A stretch of DNA of 64,000 bases from Ianthella basta (lineage: Eukaryota > Porifera > Demospongiae > Verongiida > Ianthellidae): positions 1,356,001 through 1,420,000 of the forward strand of contig OZ025868.1 of assembly GCA_964019415.1 (NCBI GenBank), written 5' to 3'. The position numbers were made by a program, and so were the translations under genes. The stretch's first letter is position 1; each line of letters starts with the position of its first letter. Below, piece after piece: positions 53,239-64,000 of the stretch. Below the pieces are notes generated by a model. That model was not told where the DNA came from. It did not search any database and worked only from the letters and a program-made list of their open reading frames with translations.

Positions 53239-56200
53239 ATGATTGCAGAGACGTCATCTTACAGTAATGTCCTCATCATCGCAGGTAGGCTGGTAGAGCA
53301 CATTTAATTCCTTCCTCCATTACTCTTGTAAGGTAAAGTACGGGGTTTCCGAACAAGATGGGGTTTCCGAACACTGCGCCGCGCTCCGTCTGCATTCGAA
53401 GGAACAGCTTCTCGTTGTGTCAGTTTATACATTGACTCTTGTGCTAACTGCATGCAGATATGGAAGCTGTTCTACTGAGCGCAGGCGAAACGCGGCGCCC
53501 TGTTCGGAAACCCCGTCTTGTTCGGAACCCCCCTCCCCTACCTTACCTTCTGTATGTGGTGCACGGGCAGAGTGGAGAAAGGTGCCGTTGTGCTAAAAAT
53601 GAATAGGTCGGCTTGTCTGGCATTAACCATGAATCGTTCGCCTATTCCTAGCTGTGGTTGTCGCTTCAGTGGCTCAAACAGTCACCATCGACCCTGTGGG
53701 ATCTGTCACTGCTGTGGAAGGAAGCAACCTCACCATCACCTGCACTCACACGGATGGAACGACTTCTGGAGTAGGTCTCCTTCTTCGTCTAAACGGTGTA
53801 CGGTTACCAGCAGGCAGCATTCCTCCTAATACAGTGACTGATGCGATGCGTGTCTTCCACCTACCTGTGGACAGAGCGAAGAACGGCAACACCTACGACT
53901 GTAGCTCAGCCCTTACTGCAGGGGTGTCTGCAGATATAACCTTGACTGTTACCTGTGAGTGGACTAGGTGGGACACACTTCAGTTAATTGGGTTGTGTTT
54001 CATTGCCCTTTAGCCCTTCAGCTAGCTAGCTCTTGCTGAATGGGGCCCTGAGCTACTGTGAAAATAGCTAGTTTGGTATCTGTAGGATGAGTTAGGCCTA
54101 CTCCTGTACATGTGGTCATTGATGTGCGGTACCAATGTGAGTGAACTGTGTACGTCCTTCTGCTGTAGATCCCCCTCAGTTCTCACCAACCACTGCCACT
54201 GCAACACCTACAGAAGGGGACCAGTTCATGCTCTCTCTTTCCATTGATGCCAACCCAACTCCAACCATTGACAACATAACATTCAATGGTACACTTGTCA
54301 ATGGCACAAGGTTCACTGTCACTGCTACTAGTTTGACTATTGCTGACGTCACTCGTAATGACAGTGGAGTGTACCAGATTACAACAAGCAATGTTTTAGG
54401 ACCTGGCACCTTCACTCTGACTGTGGATGTGTACTGTGAGTGTGTGTGCATGTGCAATATGGTATGTTTATTACCCCGTAATGTCTCCCTATTCTCTGAA
54501 CATGTGTACTTTACGTACGTTTTGTGCAGACCCTCCAGAGTTTGCTGTCCCAAGTCAGAATGTGACAAGAAATGCTGCACAAAATGAGTCCTTTACATTT
54601 GACTGCACTCCCAGTGGTGGCAACCCAGCAGTGTACAGTTACACATTCCGAAAGGGAAGTGTTGTTGTAACAGAAGGAGTGAGTGGGTCAGTTCTCACCA
54701 TCAACCCAGTTGTGGGGAGCAGTAGAGGAGTGTACACGTGTGAAGTCAACAACACTGTTGGCATAGCAACGGTGTCTCGGAACCTGTTCATAAATGGTGA
54801 GCAATACAGACAATTTGAAGGGAGCGCAACCGACAGCAAATGATTCTTGCTTACTTTCCTAATCATGTAGTTCCCCCCGCATTGCCACTGAACCCAAGAG
54901 TGGCAGACCTCATGCCCTTCTCAGCCACCCTCCAGTGGGACCCTCCCTCTGATGACGGAGGCTCCTCCTTCCCCCTCACCTACAACATCACCCTCACCAA
55001 CACCTCCACCTCCCTCCTCTTCCCCAGCATCACCTCCACCTCCCACCTCCTGACCAACCTCCAACACAGCACACAGTACAGCTGGTCCGTACAGGCCATG
55101 AACGAGTATGGTGCAAGCCCTTCAGCTGTGGACACCTTTAGAACACCAGATTCAGGTGTGTAATTACACTATATGCTATATACATAATATTGAATGGTAA
55201 GGCTGTGGACACCTTCACCACAGCTGACTCAGGTGTGTACATGGCGTATACCAGTGGATGTGCGCGTACGTACTTTGTATAATGTGTTGAATAGTGTGTA
55301 GGTAGTGCTTCTACAGATGTGTACCTGTCATGTGCTCTCCACATTTGCATACTTGCCCCTCCTGTCATGCTAATGAATGTGAAATGATATCCCTACTTCT
55401 TCCCACAGTCCCCATCATTGACAGTGTGGAGGTAGCAGTGCTCAGTCTGTTTGAGGTGGAGGTGAACATCTCTCTGCTCACCAACGGAGGACAGAATGTG
55501 ACACTATACACAGTGAGTTGGTGTCTATGTGTTGAGTATGTAGTTGAAAGAGTAGTTAGTGTTTGGTGAGCAATTGCGTATGTATAGATTATGCCATCAT
55601 GAGTGCCATGGATAAACAAGTGCCAAATCACTCACTTACCTCTCTGTACTGTAGGTTGAAGTGAGAGGGGAAAACTACTCATTTCCCAGTTCAAAGCAGA
55701 TGCAGATCTCATTACTTGTCAACCAACTGAGTGTGAACTTCACCAAGGGAGAGAGGTTCACTTTGAGGGCATTTGCAGTGAACGCAGTGGGGACCAGTGA
55801 CCCAGTAACTGTGGAAGTGGTTGTCCCTAGTGAGTGCGAACACATGTGGGGCATTGAAAGATGAAAAACTGTGTATTTTGTGTGACTTTGCCTCGCATCT
55901 GTTCTTCTCCCATATGTAGTCCCTCCCAACATCACTGCTCCCCCAACCGAACTGACCTCCACTGACATCCCAGTGTGCTGCGGAGGAGTACAGCTCAACT
56001 TGGCCAACCCAGATAACTCAATAGATATTAGAGTCCTCATTGATGGCACCCTCCACCCTGCCAACCAGGTTGTGAGGAATGGCAGTTTCCTCTACATCAT
56101 GGGACTGCAGGCTGGCACAGAGTACTCACTCAACATTACTCTAACCAACATATTGGGAATAGTATGGGTCAACACTACAGTCAGACCTTTCCTTGGTGAG

Positions 56201-59067
56201 CTGGTTTGTGAATAGCATCATGCACGTGCCTGACGTTGGTTATTACAAGTTCGTCCTGCCTCCTCCCCCCCCCCTCCCAGGCCGCCCCTCCACCCCCCAA
56301 GTGACCCTCACCCCCACTGCTGGTAGTCTGAGGGTCCAACTGACTACCATGTACCCCGGTACCAGGGAGAGCACCCTCCAGTACTCCATCTCAACTTCAA
56401 CATCACCTCGCAGCAGACGGCAGACAGGACAGCAGACCCTCCCTGTTACCAACCTGACCACTCCCGTCAGTGGTAGTGAGGAGGTAGCCCTTGATCCAGG
56501 GACCTACTCTGTCACTGTCACTGTCACTAACCAACATGGTGACATCACGTCTGTACCTCAGGAGGTGACTGTACCAGGTTGGTTCTGTCACAACTCTCAC
56601 CATACTGTACATGTACATGCATACCTGCATACCTATCAGTACAGTCATGTAATAGCCTAAGCACATCAAAGAGTGTCTCTTCCTCCAGCCCTACCTGTTC
56701 CCGATAACACCTCTCTCATCATTGGTGTGGTGGTGGCCGTTGTCATGGTGATCATCCTTGCCATCCTGGTTGGCTTCATCATCATACTGGTGTGCATGAA
56801 GCGTCTGAACACAGGTAAGGGCAAGTGGGGATAGGGAGAGAATGCACCACCTCACACATTCCAACATGTGTAGTCAGCAGTATTCACTCAGTGGTCAGTT
56901 CTCCTTACACAGCCCATTTGGAATGTTGATGTAGTTGAACTGTATGAATACATAACTATATGTATTACACAACTGTGTGTGGGCATTTCCTTTGATGTGG
57001 TCGGTCGATAAATAACGTATTAACCCAACCACAGGTTGATAAGTCTTTTATCAACCTGGGGCTCTTATCACATTTGTGGACTCTTATTTGTTTAAAATGA
57101 TTAAAATCACAAAGAACATGGCATTCAAGTTGGTTGTAACGTCAGTCAAGTGGTCATGTTAACAAATGTCAGCTTCAGGAAATGGTTCTAATCCTAACAC
57201 TTACCCTGAAAGTTAATAACGAGACTCTGTATGCTTCCATTTAAGCTAAATGACTTTTGCATATCTTGCCAAGATGTAGCTTCAAGCTTTGAGTCTTGAG
57301 TCTCCTCTCCTTGCTTCATCTTCTTGCTGGGATTTTGAATTGCAGAGCACTGCTGAAGTGACACTTCTTTGTACTGTCGTACGCCTTCTGTGCTTCTGTG
57401 CCCAGTAATCAGCTGCTCGTCACACCCTGCTTGAAAGAGTCTTGTTGCAGCTGTCCTGCGGAGGGAGTGGTTTGTCTTGTAGCCATCCACACCGACCTGT
57501 GAGCACAGCTTCTTCACTGTAGAGGCTAGCTTGTTGTGGCCAACTGGCTTTCTTGAATGCCACACTGAATCACTGTACTTGGAAAGCAGCTGCAAATAAA
57601 ATGCTGTGTCTTGTGCTCCTTCAGACCTTTTAAGATGTACTTCAGGAACAGCCTCACCACACATCGCTCAGGGTTGACGGTGTTTGCCACAGCCATAACT
57701 TGTTTTGGCTTCACTTTCCTGTCTACCAACCCTCCTGTTTTCGTCTGCTCTACCTCAATTTGACATGGGCGGAATCTCAGGCACCAATGTTTATCACCAC
57801 TTATCAAGGCAAAACTCAATCTAAGGTAGAAGATCAGGGTATCCAGCAAACACTGAGGCAAATGGTCACCTAGAGCACCGTTTTGCCACTGCAGGTCTTC
57901 ATTGTTGCCTGTAAGTGGCTCAGCTTCTTCTGTTTTGTGCCCAAGCCTTGGCTACGTAGCCTGCGCATTTCGGAATCAAGAACCTAACGCAATTGAAAAA
58001 AGCGTGCGTCCGTCAACAGGTTCACAGGTCTAGCCGCGCCACGAAGGTGGCGCTGGAGGCCCATTACTAGGCTGTACAAGGTGTTGGGTGGGTAATGCTC
58101 ACCGTCCTTATTCCGCACCTCCAATACAAAGCAAGGTATTCACACTGCCAGATTGTCATCAGTCACAGTAGCGAGATTCCGCGTTCACCCACTCGGTTGA
58201 GGATTCGCTGTTGCGTCCAATGGCCCAGGCTTCCCACGTATTGGCTGCCCAGTTGTTACTCCTTTTGTCTTTAAAAGAACTTGAGCGAGGACTGCTGACT
58301 GGATGTCTTCACTAGACATTAGTGGACCACATCTCTTCTGATACTGCTGTGAAGCAGCTAACAACAGAGCGTTGTCCTCCTCCTCTTCCTTCACGAATAA
58401 CTGTGAAGCCTGCAGCAGCAGATCATCAGTTGGCAATTAAGTGTTCAGATCAACGCATTCCATAGAAACCGCAGGGATGCAAAAGCTACTGTGATCGTCC
58501 CCCCAGATTGGCAGTGGCTGCAAGAGAAGGTCTAAAACGTCACTCCCAAATTCTACAGGGGCGTCCGAAGCAGCAGTGCCAAGCAGTCTTCCAGTAGCCG
58601 GTCCGTCATGGCTTTGTGAGCCTGCGCATTCCATTCAAAGTAAATGTCCACGTTGTTGTACAAGACGGTTATTGAATTTAGTATTGGTTGAGGTGCAATT
58701 TGTTGCATCTCAACCTCTTCCTCATTCAATAACATATACTTGCACTGTATGTACACATTTGTGCCATCATCATCCATCCATCTTCTTTCCCCATCCAGTG
58801 AGGTGCTGTAAATCAGATTCATCTTACAATGATGTTAAAGTAGAATTGAAAGGTGTCCATTCCCAAATTGAGGATGTGCAGTTGGAACCGAACCCAGCCT
58901 ATGGAGTGGTGCCATTATCCAATGCCCCAACTGAGCCTCAGCCGTATGAGGAGTTTGTACCAGTGGGCGTGACCGGTGATGATGTCACAATGGAGGAGAA
59001 CCCTGCTTATCAGCCAACAGTAGATACAATATCTGAATCCCAGACAGGAGAGCCTGATTACCTTTAG
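53239..59067 (+). CDS. Family II receptor, copy 4, with Crypton in the last intron (804 aa)
   Basis: Exons: 53239-53284, 53652-53954, 54169-54435, 54530-54796, 54871-55155, 55409-55512, 55655-55829, 55920-56195, 56281-56577, 56689-56814, 58799-59067 (2415 nt). Same leader and domains as copy 3. The membrane exon is two codons longer (PLPVPDNTS before the TM). Exon 9 follows a C-rich acceptor. The tail has SSYNDV, NPAYGV, QPYEEF, NPAYQP and EPDYL. The last intron is about 1.98 kb because of a Crypton-like insertion; both splice sites remain, so the gene can still work if the insert is spliced out. It encodes a predicted single-pass receptor. Confidence 0.85.
53328..53546. mobile_element. MITE in intron 1 of family II copy 4
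   Basis: The same element as at 48403, inherited through tandem duplication. It carries an extra short repeat of the GGGGTTTCCGAACA motif near its left end. Confidence 0.7.
56965..58740 (-). mobile_element. Decayed Crypton-like element in last intron of family II copy 4
   Basis: This ~1.8-kb stretch is missing from the same intron of copies 1-3. It encodes a tyrosine-recombinase remnant on the minus strand. Small hairpins lie near both ends: AGGTTGATAA/TTATCAACCT at 57033-57057 and GGTTGAGGTGCAA/TTGCATCTCAACC at 58686-58715. Exact borders are uncertain. Confidence 0.65.
57194..57861 (-). pseudogene. Crypton-type tyrosine recombinase, frameshifted
   Basis: The frame 57194-57664 has the catalytic C-terminal half: NHSLRRTAATRLF with the H-x-x-R box, GHRS, and VRQYKE with the presumed nucleophile Tyr, typical of the DUF3504/Crypton recombinases also domesticated in animals. 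The preceding frame 57526-57861 (PQCLLDTLIFYLRLSFAL... NPERCVVRLFLKYI) overlaps in another register, so a frameshift near 57640 breaks the gene. The first catalytic Arg is not evident. Further degraded minus-strand pieces at 58185-58436 and 58553-58822 may be the N-terminal part. Such enzymes cut and rejoin DNA for transposition. Confidence 0.75.
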
Positions 59068-59331
59068 TATTGTATCATTGTGGTGCATTGAGACGCATAT
59101 ATTTTTGCTATGCACTAAAATTATTGCTTGCACTTTTATATTCCTCTTTTCATTTTAGAATTTCTGCTTGAGTGCACTTGTTCAATGAGATGTGATGTAC
59201 AGTGATATTACTGTATAATAATCTTTCACTTCTTGACCATATGCATCATGATCAGAATATGCATAGTCAGACACACACGCATGCTTAGTGCAGCTTGCAG
59301 CATGCAGCAATAAATGGGAGGAGCCAACACA
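59068..59331. other. Intergenic stretch that is the empty site of element A
   Basis: It is homologous to 28978-29046 joined to 32294-32496. No gene was found. It ends in the conserved leader sequence AATGGGAGGAGCCAACACAA. Confidence 0.6.
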
Positions 59332-60416
59332 ATGGCAGTCTGGCGCGGGCGAAACAGGAAAAATAATTTACTCCGCGTGCACATTGTTGCTGTTGTATAG
59401 AGTGGCCATTCTCTGCGGGAGATGTGAGTTTACTCTTTCCCGATCAACTTGCCTTCACCATGCATACAGTTAACTGCTGCTGCATTGTGCTAGTGTTGCA
59501 GTGTGAGCATGCACTGATGTTGTTTATCATGGTATGCACGTCAAAAGCACTCTTTAAGTGATCAAGCTATATATTACTGCATAATGGAGTGTACGCGCCA
59601 GTAAGCAGAAGGGAAAATCCCCTAGTCTTCCTGTTAGCTTGCAGAGGTATGCAACATTGATAGCAAGCGATGTGCCCTCCTCTTTTGTCAAGCATGCATG
59701 GATTAGCGTCTCTCCATCGACACAGGTCTTTCCCAAGTGACCTTCCTCACTCAGCCTCAGGACGCTACCGTCACTGAAGGTGGAGATGCTACTTTCCGCT
59801 GTGCGGCGGAGGAGAACGGGATGGCACTACTGTTTGTCGGGGATATCGCTCCTGCAGGAGGGACACGACAGACAGTGATCACTGGTAGTCAGGTGGCCAG
59901 GGTGTCCATGGTTACGCTCAGTGGAGACCGAACGCAGCTAACTTTGACTGGGGTGCAGCGTGAGGTGGACGGTTCGACAGTGCTGTGTAGTGCATTTGGG
60001 TTCACTCAAGAGGTCAATTCTAATCCAGCTACTATCACTGTCCAATGTAGGTATACTGTAATGAGAAATATATAGAACTATTGACTTACTGCATGCAATC
60101 ATTCCCTTCTGTTTAAGCTAAAATCCAGACCCTCCCGTGTACAGCCTCCTCCCCAACCAACCCACCACTGTGTTGGAAGAAGACCTCACTTACATGAGTA
60201 TGAGTAGCAAATACTTTGGCATCTCCATGACATCGTCTCAAGTTGATTGATATAATTATGATTACAGTCATAATCATTGTCTCAAGTTGATTGATATAAT
60301 TATGATTACAGTCATAATCATTGTCTCGTATATCATCCAGATCCTCCACAAATCATCAACAGAGCCAGTCAACCCCTTCTACTCCATAGAGCAGAGTTCC
60401 TTTTCAACCTGACCGG
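59332..60416 (+). pseudogene. Truncated family III/I chimeric remnant
   Basis: A family III-type leader exon (59332-59415) has TAG at 59398-59400 from a small insertion. The Ig exon 59726-60046 is open but is a family I-type Ig1, and its core Trp is replaced by Gly (FVGDIAP). Then come a shortened Ig2 piece (60126-60190, stops at LEED) and a shortened Ig3 piece (60343-60405). A 44-bp sequence starting GTCTCAAGTTGATTGATATA is repeated in tandem at about 60233-60320. I infer a dead gene formed by recombination between families. Confidence 0.7.
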
Positions 60417-60522
60417 ACCTGAATTATTCGCCTGACCGGAAATAATCTACATGAGGGGCGGGTCCAGGCTCCCCCCCCCCGGGTAATACAGTGTAGGCTA
60501 ATCATCGATCGAGTCATAGATA

Positions 60523-60721
60523 CAGTGGTTTCACGAATTCTAGTCACAATTGACATTTGCCCATTGCACTCAATCACGTGAATAAAGTATTGGAACGATA
60601 GGCTCACATGTAGATCGAAGCACGTGTTTATCCCATGCGAGCCTATCCTTCCAATACTTTACTCACATGATTGTGTGCAATGCGCAAATGTCAATCGGGA
60701 CTAGAAATCGTGAAACCACTG
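60523..60721. mobile_element. Tc1/mariner-like MITE with TA duplication
   Basis: Inverted ends CAGTGGTTTCACGA and TCGTGAAACCACTG are flanked by TA (60521-60522, 60722-60723). The arms of about 88 bp pair with few mismatches around a ~25-bp centre. The right end is 3 bp before the ATG of the next gene. Confidence 0.85.
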
Positions 60722-60724
60722 TAA

Positions 60725-61731
60725 ATGGTGTCGAATGACGGAATGAGCAGAGTGTGCCGGGCGATGCTAGCGTCACTTGTATTTTTCTCCCTCCTGATTT
60801 GGGGAGCTTCATCGCAGACAATCACGGTCCATGTAATCCCTTCAAGTCTGGTTGGCGTCGAAGGAGACAACTTAAATGTCACTTGTAGTTTGGAAGGCGG
60901 ACCAAGGCCCATTTTCGGCTTGTTAGTAGGCGGAACTCCTATTGCGAACACCGGGAAGTTCCAAGGAGCAGTTGAAACTCCAACAGGGACGCGATTTGTG
61001 TATGGTCCACTGGAAAGGGCAGAATCAGGATTGGTGTTTCTTTGTGACGACGGGACAGACAACGCAGCCACTGCTACCTTGACAGTATACTGTAAGTTCC
61101 TCAGTTGTGCAAACACAAACTCCGTAGCAGTGTGCAGTCTCACTATTTAGTGGGCTTCTCTCTCAGTCCCTCCCGAATACAGCCTCCTCCCCAACCAAGC
61201 CACCACTGTGTTGGAAGGAGAAGACTTCACTTACTCCTTTGGGTTTGATGCTAGACCAACTCCAACCAACTTCACCTGGTCTAGGAATGGCCAGGTCATC
61301 TCCAGTGGTGATGTTCGGATAGCCACCTCTGTCAGCAGCATCACCATTACCAGCACTACCAGGAGTGACAGTGGAGTGTATGAGGTGGTGAGCTACAATG
61401 AGGCAGGGAGGGGAGCAGCCAACTTCACTCTGGATGTGCAATGTGAGCCTTGCATCAATCACATTTAAGTGCAGTCCTTCACTGTGTGAGTGACTGACCT
61501 GTCACATCTCATCTATACAATGCTATGATGCTTATAGCTCAGTGATGTGGCAGGGTAAGCAGAATGACTGCAGTTCAGTCCTTGAGGTTGACTCCAGCTG
61601 TAGAATCTGTAAAGCCTCAAATTTCCAACCGTTGAGCAGTGTCCTGTGGTACCAGTGAATGATCAAATCCTATACATGTACCACACAGTCACTGCTCATA
61701 CTTAATCATACCCACATTGCAATATCTGGAT

Positions 61732-61827
<96 letters not shown>

Positions 61828-63540
61828 TGTGTGTGTGTGTGTGAGTGTGTGTGTGTGTGTGTGTGTGTATGAGTGTATTTCAATTTTGGCCTGTGATAGT
61901 TTGCTCCCGAACCTGTCTCAATGGTGGAACAGTGAACACCTCCTCCTGCACCTGCAACTGTACAAAGGAGTACACTGGAGAGGAATGCGAAAGTGAGACA
62001 TGTATACACCTAGCTCCTGCTTGAATATTTCTGTGACCTCACTGCATTTCTACTTCCTGTCATGTCATAGCCCCCTCAAGTGGCAAAGGTTTGAAGGTGA
62101 GAATGAACACACCTATACATGAGTGAAAGAGGTGGTGGGTTGGGCGTGTTTGTGTGGTATCAAGTCATGATTGCTGCTGATGCCTCCTGCCCCAACTCAG
62201 GGTGATCCTGGAGAGCCAGGTCCAAGAGGGCCACCAGGTAGTCCTGGACAACCCGGGGATCCTGGTACCCCAGGTCCTGAAGGAGCACCTGGTGCCAAGG
62301 GGCAAAAAGGAGATTCAGTGAGTGAACTAAATGTGTACTGTCCAAAAAGGACCATGTGAGTGAACTGGGGTGGCTGCCTGTAGAATGCGAGAGAAGTAAC
62401 ATCCTAAATGGGCTGGAAGGAGTGCTTTCAGAAGCTCTGGAATGGTCCAGTACTTGCAGAAGCCTTGGAGTGGTCCATTTCTGTATACTTAAGATGTGTC
62501 AATACCTTAACCTTTGTTTCACAGTTAATTTGCACAAACATCCATACCTGTTGTCTGATCCTTCATGCAGGGGAAAGGACAGCTGGGAGAACCCGGCCTT
62601 CCTGGACCTCAAGGTCCTCCAGGGGAACCTGGATCACAGGTAGCCATAGGTGCAGACACCAAGCATGCCTGCTCAACTGAGTACTACATACAATTTGGCT
62701 GTTGTACCTGCTCAACTAGCTTTATGGACCTACCTATATTGGAAGAGTACTACTTATGAACCTATATTATTATAGCCAAACTGTATGAATATCCTCCAAC
62801 CTCTCCAGGGTGAGCCTGGTCCACCTGGGTCCCGTGGAAAGCATGGCAAAGCTGGACGGAGGGGTCACCGAGGACCTCCAGGTGATGCCATGGTGGGCAT
62901 CCTTCAGAAAGATGACATATGCAATGAGGACAACACTGGACTGCTTCGCTTCAACGCCACACAATCGGAGCAGAAGCTGCTGTTCTGTGATGGACAGAAC
63001 TGGAAGGTCAGTATACAGTAGACATGTGAGGAGCACATGCTGCAGTATTGTGTGATTATGTGCACACTTGTTTGGTCTCTCTCTCTGTACAAAGTGCATC
63101 ACTTTACGAGACTGTCCATCACTGATGGAAGGAACTCCTGGGAAGTGAAGTGAATAACATGAGCTGTGGAAACACCTCCTTACATACCTTACATGCACAC
63201 ATTGATAGTGTGTAGGATATGAATGAGACCATATACAAGCAAGGATTAGTAGATTCGTATCACTCTAATAGTCTAATAAAATAGTCAGTGAGTGGATAAT
63301 GTCGATGGATCATGTCTACAGGATGGCTCTGTGCAATATTCAGTGAACCTTGCAATTGCGCTGCAGTCTATATATGGGTTTTCACCATTGTCACACTCCC
63401 AATTAACCATAATTATGCCTGACTCTTCTCCCTCCCCCTCTTCCCTCGAGCTTGCCATCTATCATACATTATTCCCTCCCAACATCACTTCTCCTCCACT
63501 GAACTGCATGAGCTCCAGCACCCCAGTGTGCTGTGCATGA
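60725..63540 (+). CDS. Family III secreted protein, copy 3: 2 Ig + EGF + collagen (454 aa)
   Basis: Exons: 60725-61091, 61167-61442, 61900-61992, 62071-62096, 62201-62317, 62571-62639, 62809-63006, 63322-63540 (1365 nt). The first exon encodes a signal peptide (ASLVFFSLLIWGASS) and a new Ig domain with no intron between, unlike every other gene here. Ig2 (123-214) is a family I-type Ig2. EGF-like 215-245 has six Cys. Gly-X-Y runs from about 255 to 341. The C-terminal piece ends FCDGQNWK. The last exon lacks the TAA of copy 2 (TAT at the same codon) and reads on for about 55 residues into what was an FN3 exon, stopping at TGA 63538. No TM is present, so it is probably a secreted matrix protein; a different leader and Ig were acquired by recombination. 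Confidence 0.78.
61733..61868. repeat. (GT)n microsatellite in intron 2 of family III copy 3
   Basis: Long GT run with AT and GA interruptions. Confidence 0.97.
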
Positions 63541-64000
63541 AGATGTACAGCTCAACTTGGACCTGATGTTGTATAGAGTCCTTGTAGATTACACCCTCCA
63601 CCCTGCCAACCAACATCACTCTAACCAGCAGAATTAATGTATTTGGAACAGCATGGATCAACACTACAGTGGGGGTCTTGTGTTAATTCTCCACATATAT
63701 ATGCATGTGTCTTTTGCTCTCCCTCTGCCCCCCCCCCCCCTTCCTTCTCACATGCCCTCCTGGTCCTTCAAACCTCCAGCAAGTAGCTAATTGTGGCACA
63801 TGCACTACACAGTGCTGACGGTAGTGGTGTGTGGCAAATCAAAAATTGTGCAGTTGCTTTGTGATCATTTATTTCCAGATGTGATAATTAATTTGTACAC
63901 TTCAGTTGTCATGGAGACAGCGCACCACTCAACACGTGCACTTCACTCCAACAGCCCATGCACTTCCGGATATTCGAAAGTCTACATGACAGCAAAATCT
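63541..64000. other. 3' flank of family III copy 3
   Basis: It contains the rest of the decayed FN3 exon (to about 63690), a C tract at 63728-63740 and, at 63830-63850, the uninterrupted target sequence of element B. No gene was found. Confidence 0.6.

Noticed and set aside
60415..60480. Short direct repeats CCTGACCGGA before the C tract as a separate element
   Set aside because: Only two partial copies are present and there is no terminal structure; probably filler at the recombination junction.

Overview
The window looks like animal nuclear DNA, most likely from a demosponge. There are no bacterial operons. Coding sequence is split into short exons separated by GT-AG introns of about 75-2000 bp, and the exons encode animal modules (Ig, fibronectin type III, EGF-like, collagen Gly-X-Y). 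The rest is rich in LINEs, palindromic repeats, MITEs and (GT)n tracts. The sponge assignment is inference from the Ig/FN3 receptors with NPAY tails next to short Ig-EGF-collagen genes; I cannot name a species.

All host genes lie head to tail on the + strand in an expanding cluster of three families. Family III is a secreted Ig-EGF-collagen protein: a broken copy at 8557-12419, an intact 321-aa copy at 32497-34970 and a chimeric 454-aa copy at 60725-63540. Family I is a type I membrane receptor with signal peptide, 3 Ig, 4 FN3, one TM and a tyrosine-bearing tail: 19492-24417 and 38114-42921, 799 aa each. Family II has the same 11-exon plan with a different leader and a longer tail: a pseudogene at 25232-28977 and three open copies at 43750-47374, 48314-52286 and 53239-59067. 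The order III-I-II, III-I-II-II-II, III shows duplication of a whole III-I-II module followed by extra tandem copies of II.

I assembled exon joins by hand from conserved splice sites, constant phase-1 boundaries and comparison between paralogues. Each of the seven open models sums to a multiple of three with no internal stop.

Mobile DNA explains most of the rest. Positions 1-8345 are part of a large element holding a 1.73-kb tandem array of palindromes. A related element fills 29047-32293 and a smaller one 35444-36441; all share a hairpin terminus, which suggests a Helentron/Helitron2-like origin. Two minus-strand LINEs with clear target-site duplications sit at 8648-11732 and 14591-19361. 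A decayed Crypton-like tyrosine recombinase lies in an intron at about 56965-58740. Short MITEs lie in introns 1 of two family II genes and directly in front of the start codon of the chimeric gene.

My working interpretation, which is inference, is that families I and II form a fast-evolving set of cell-surface receptors, comparable in layout to invertebrate allorecognition or immune gene complexes, with family III as linked extracellular-matrix proteins.
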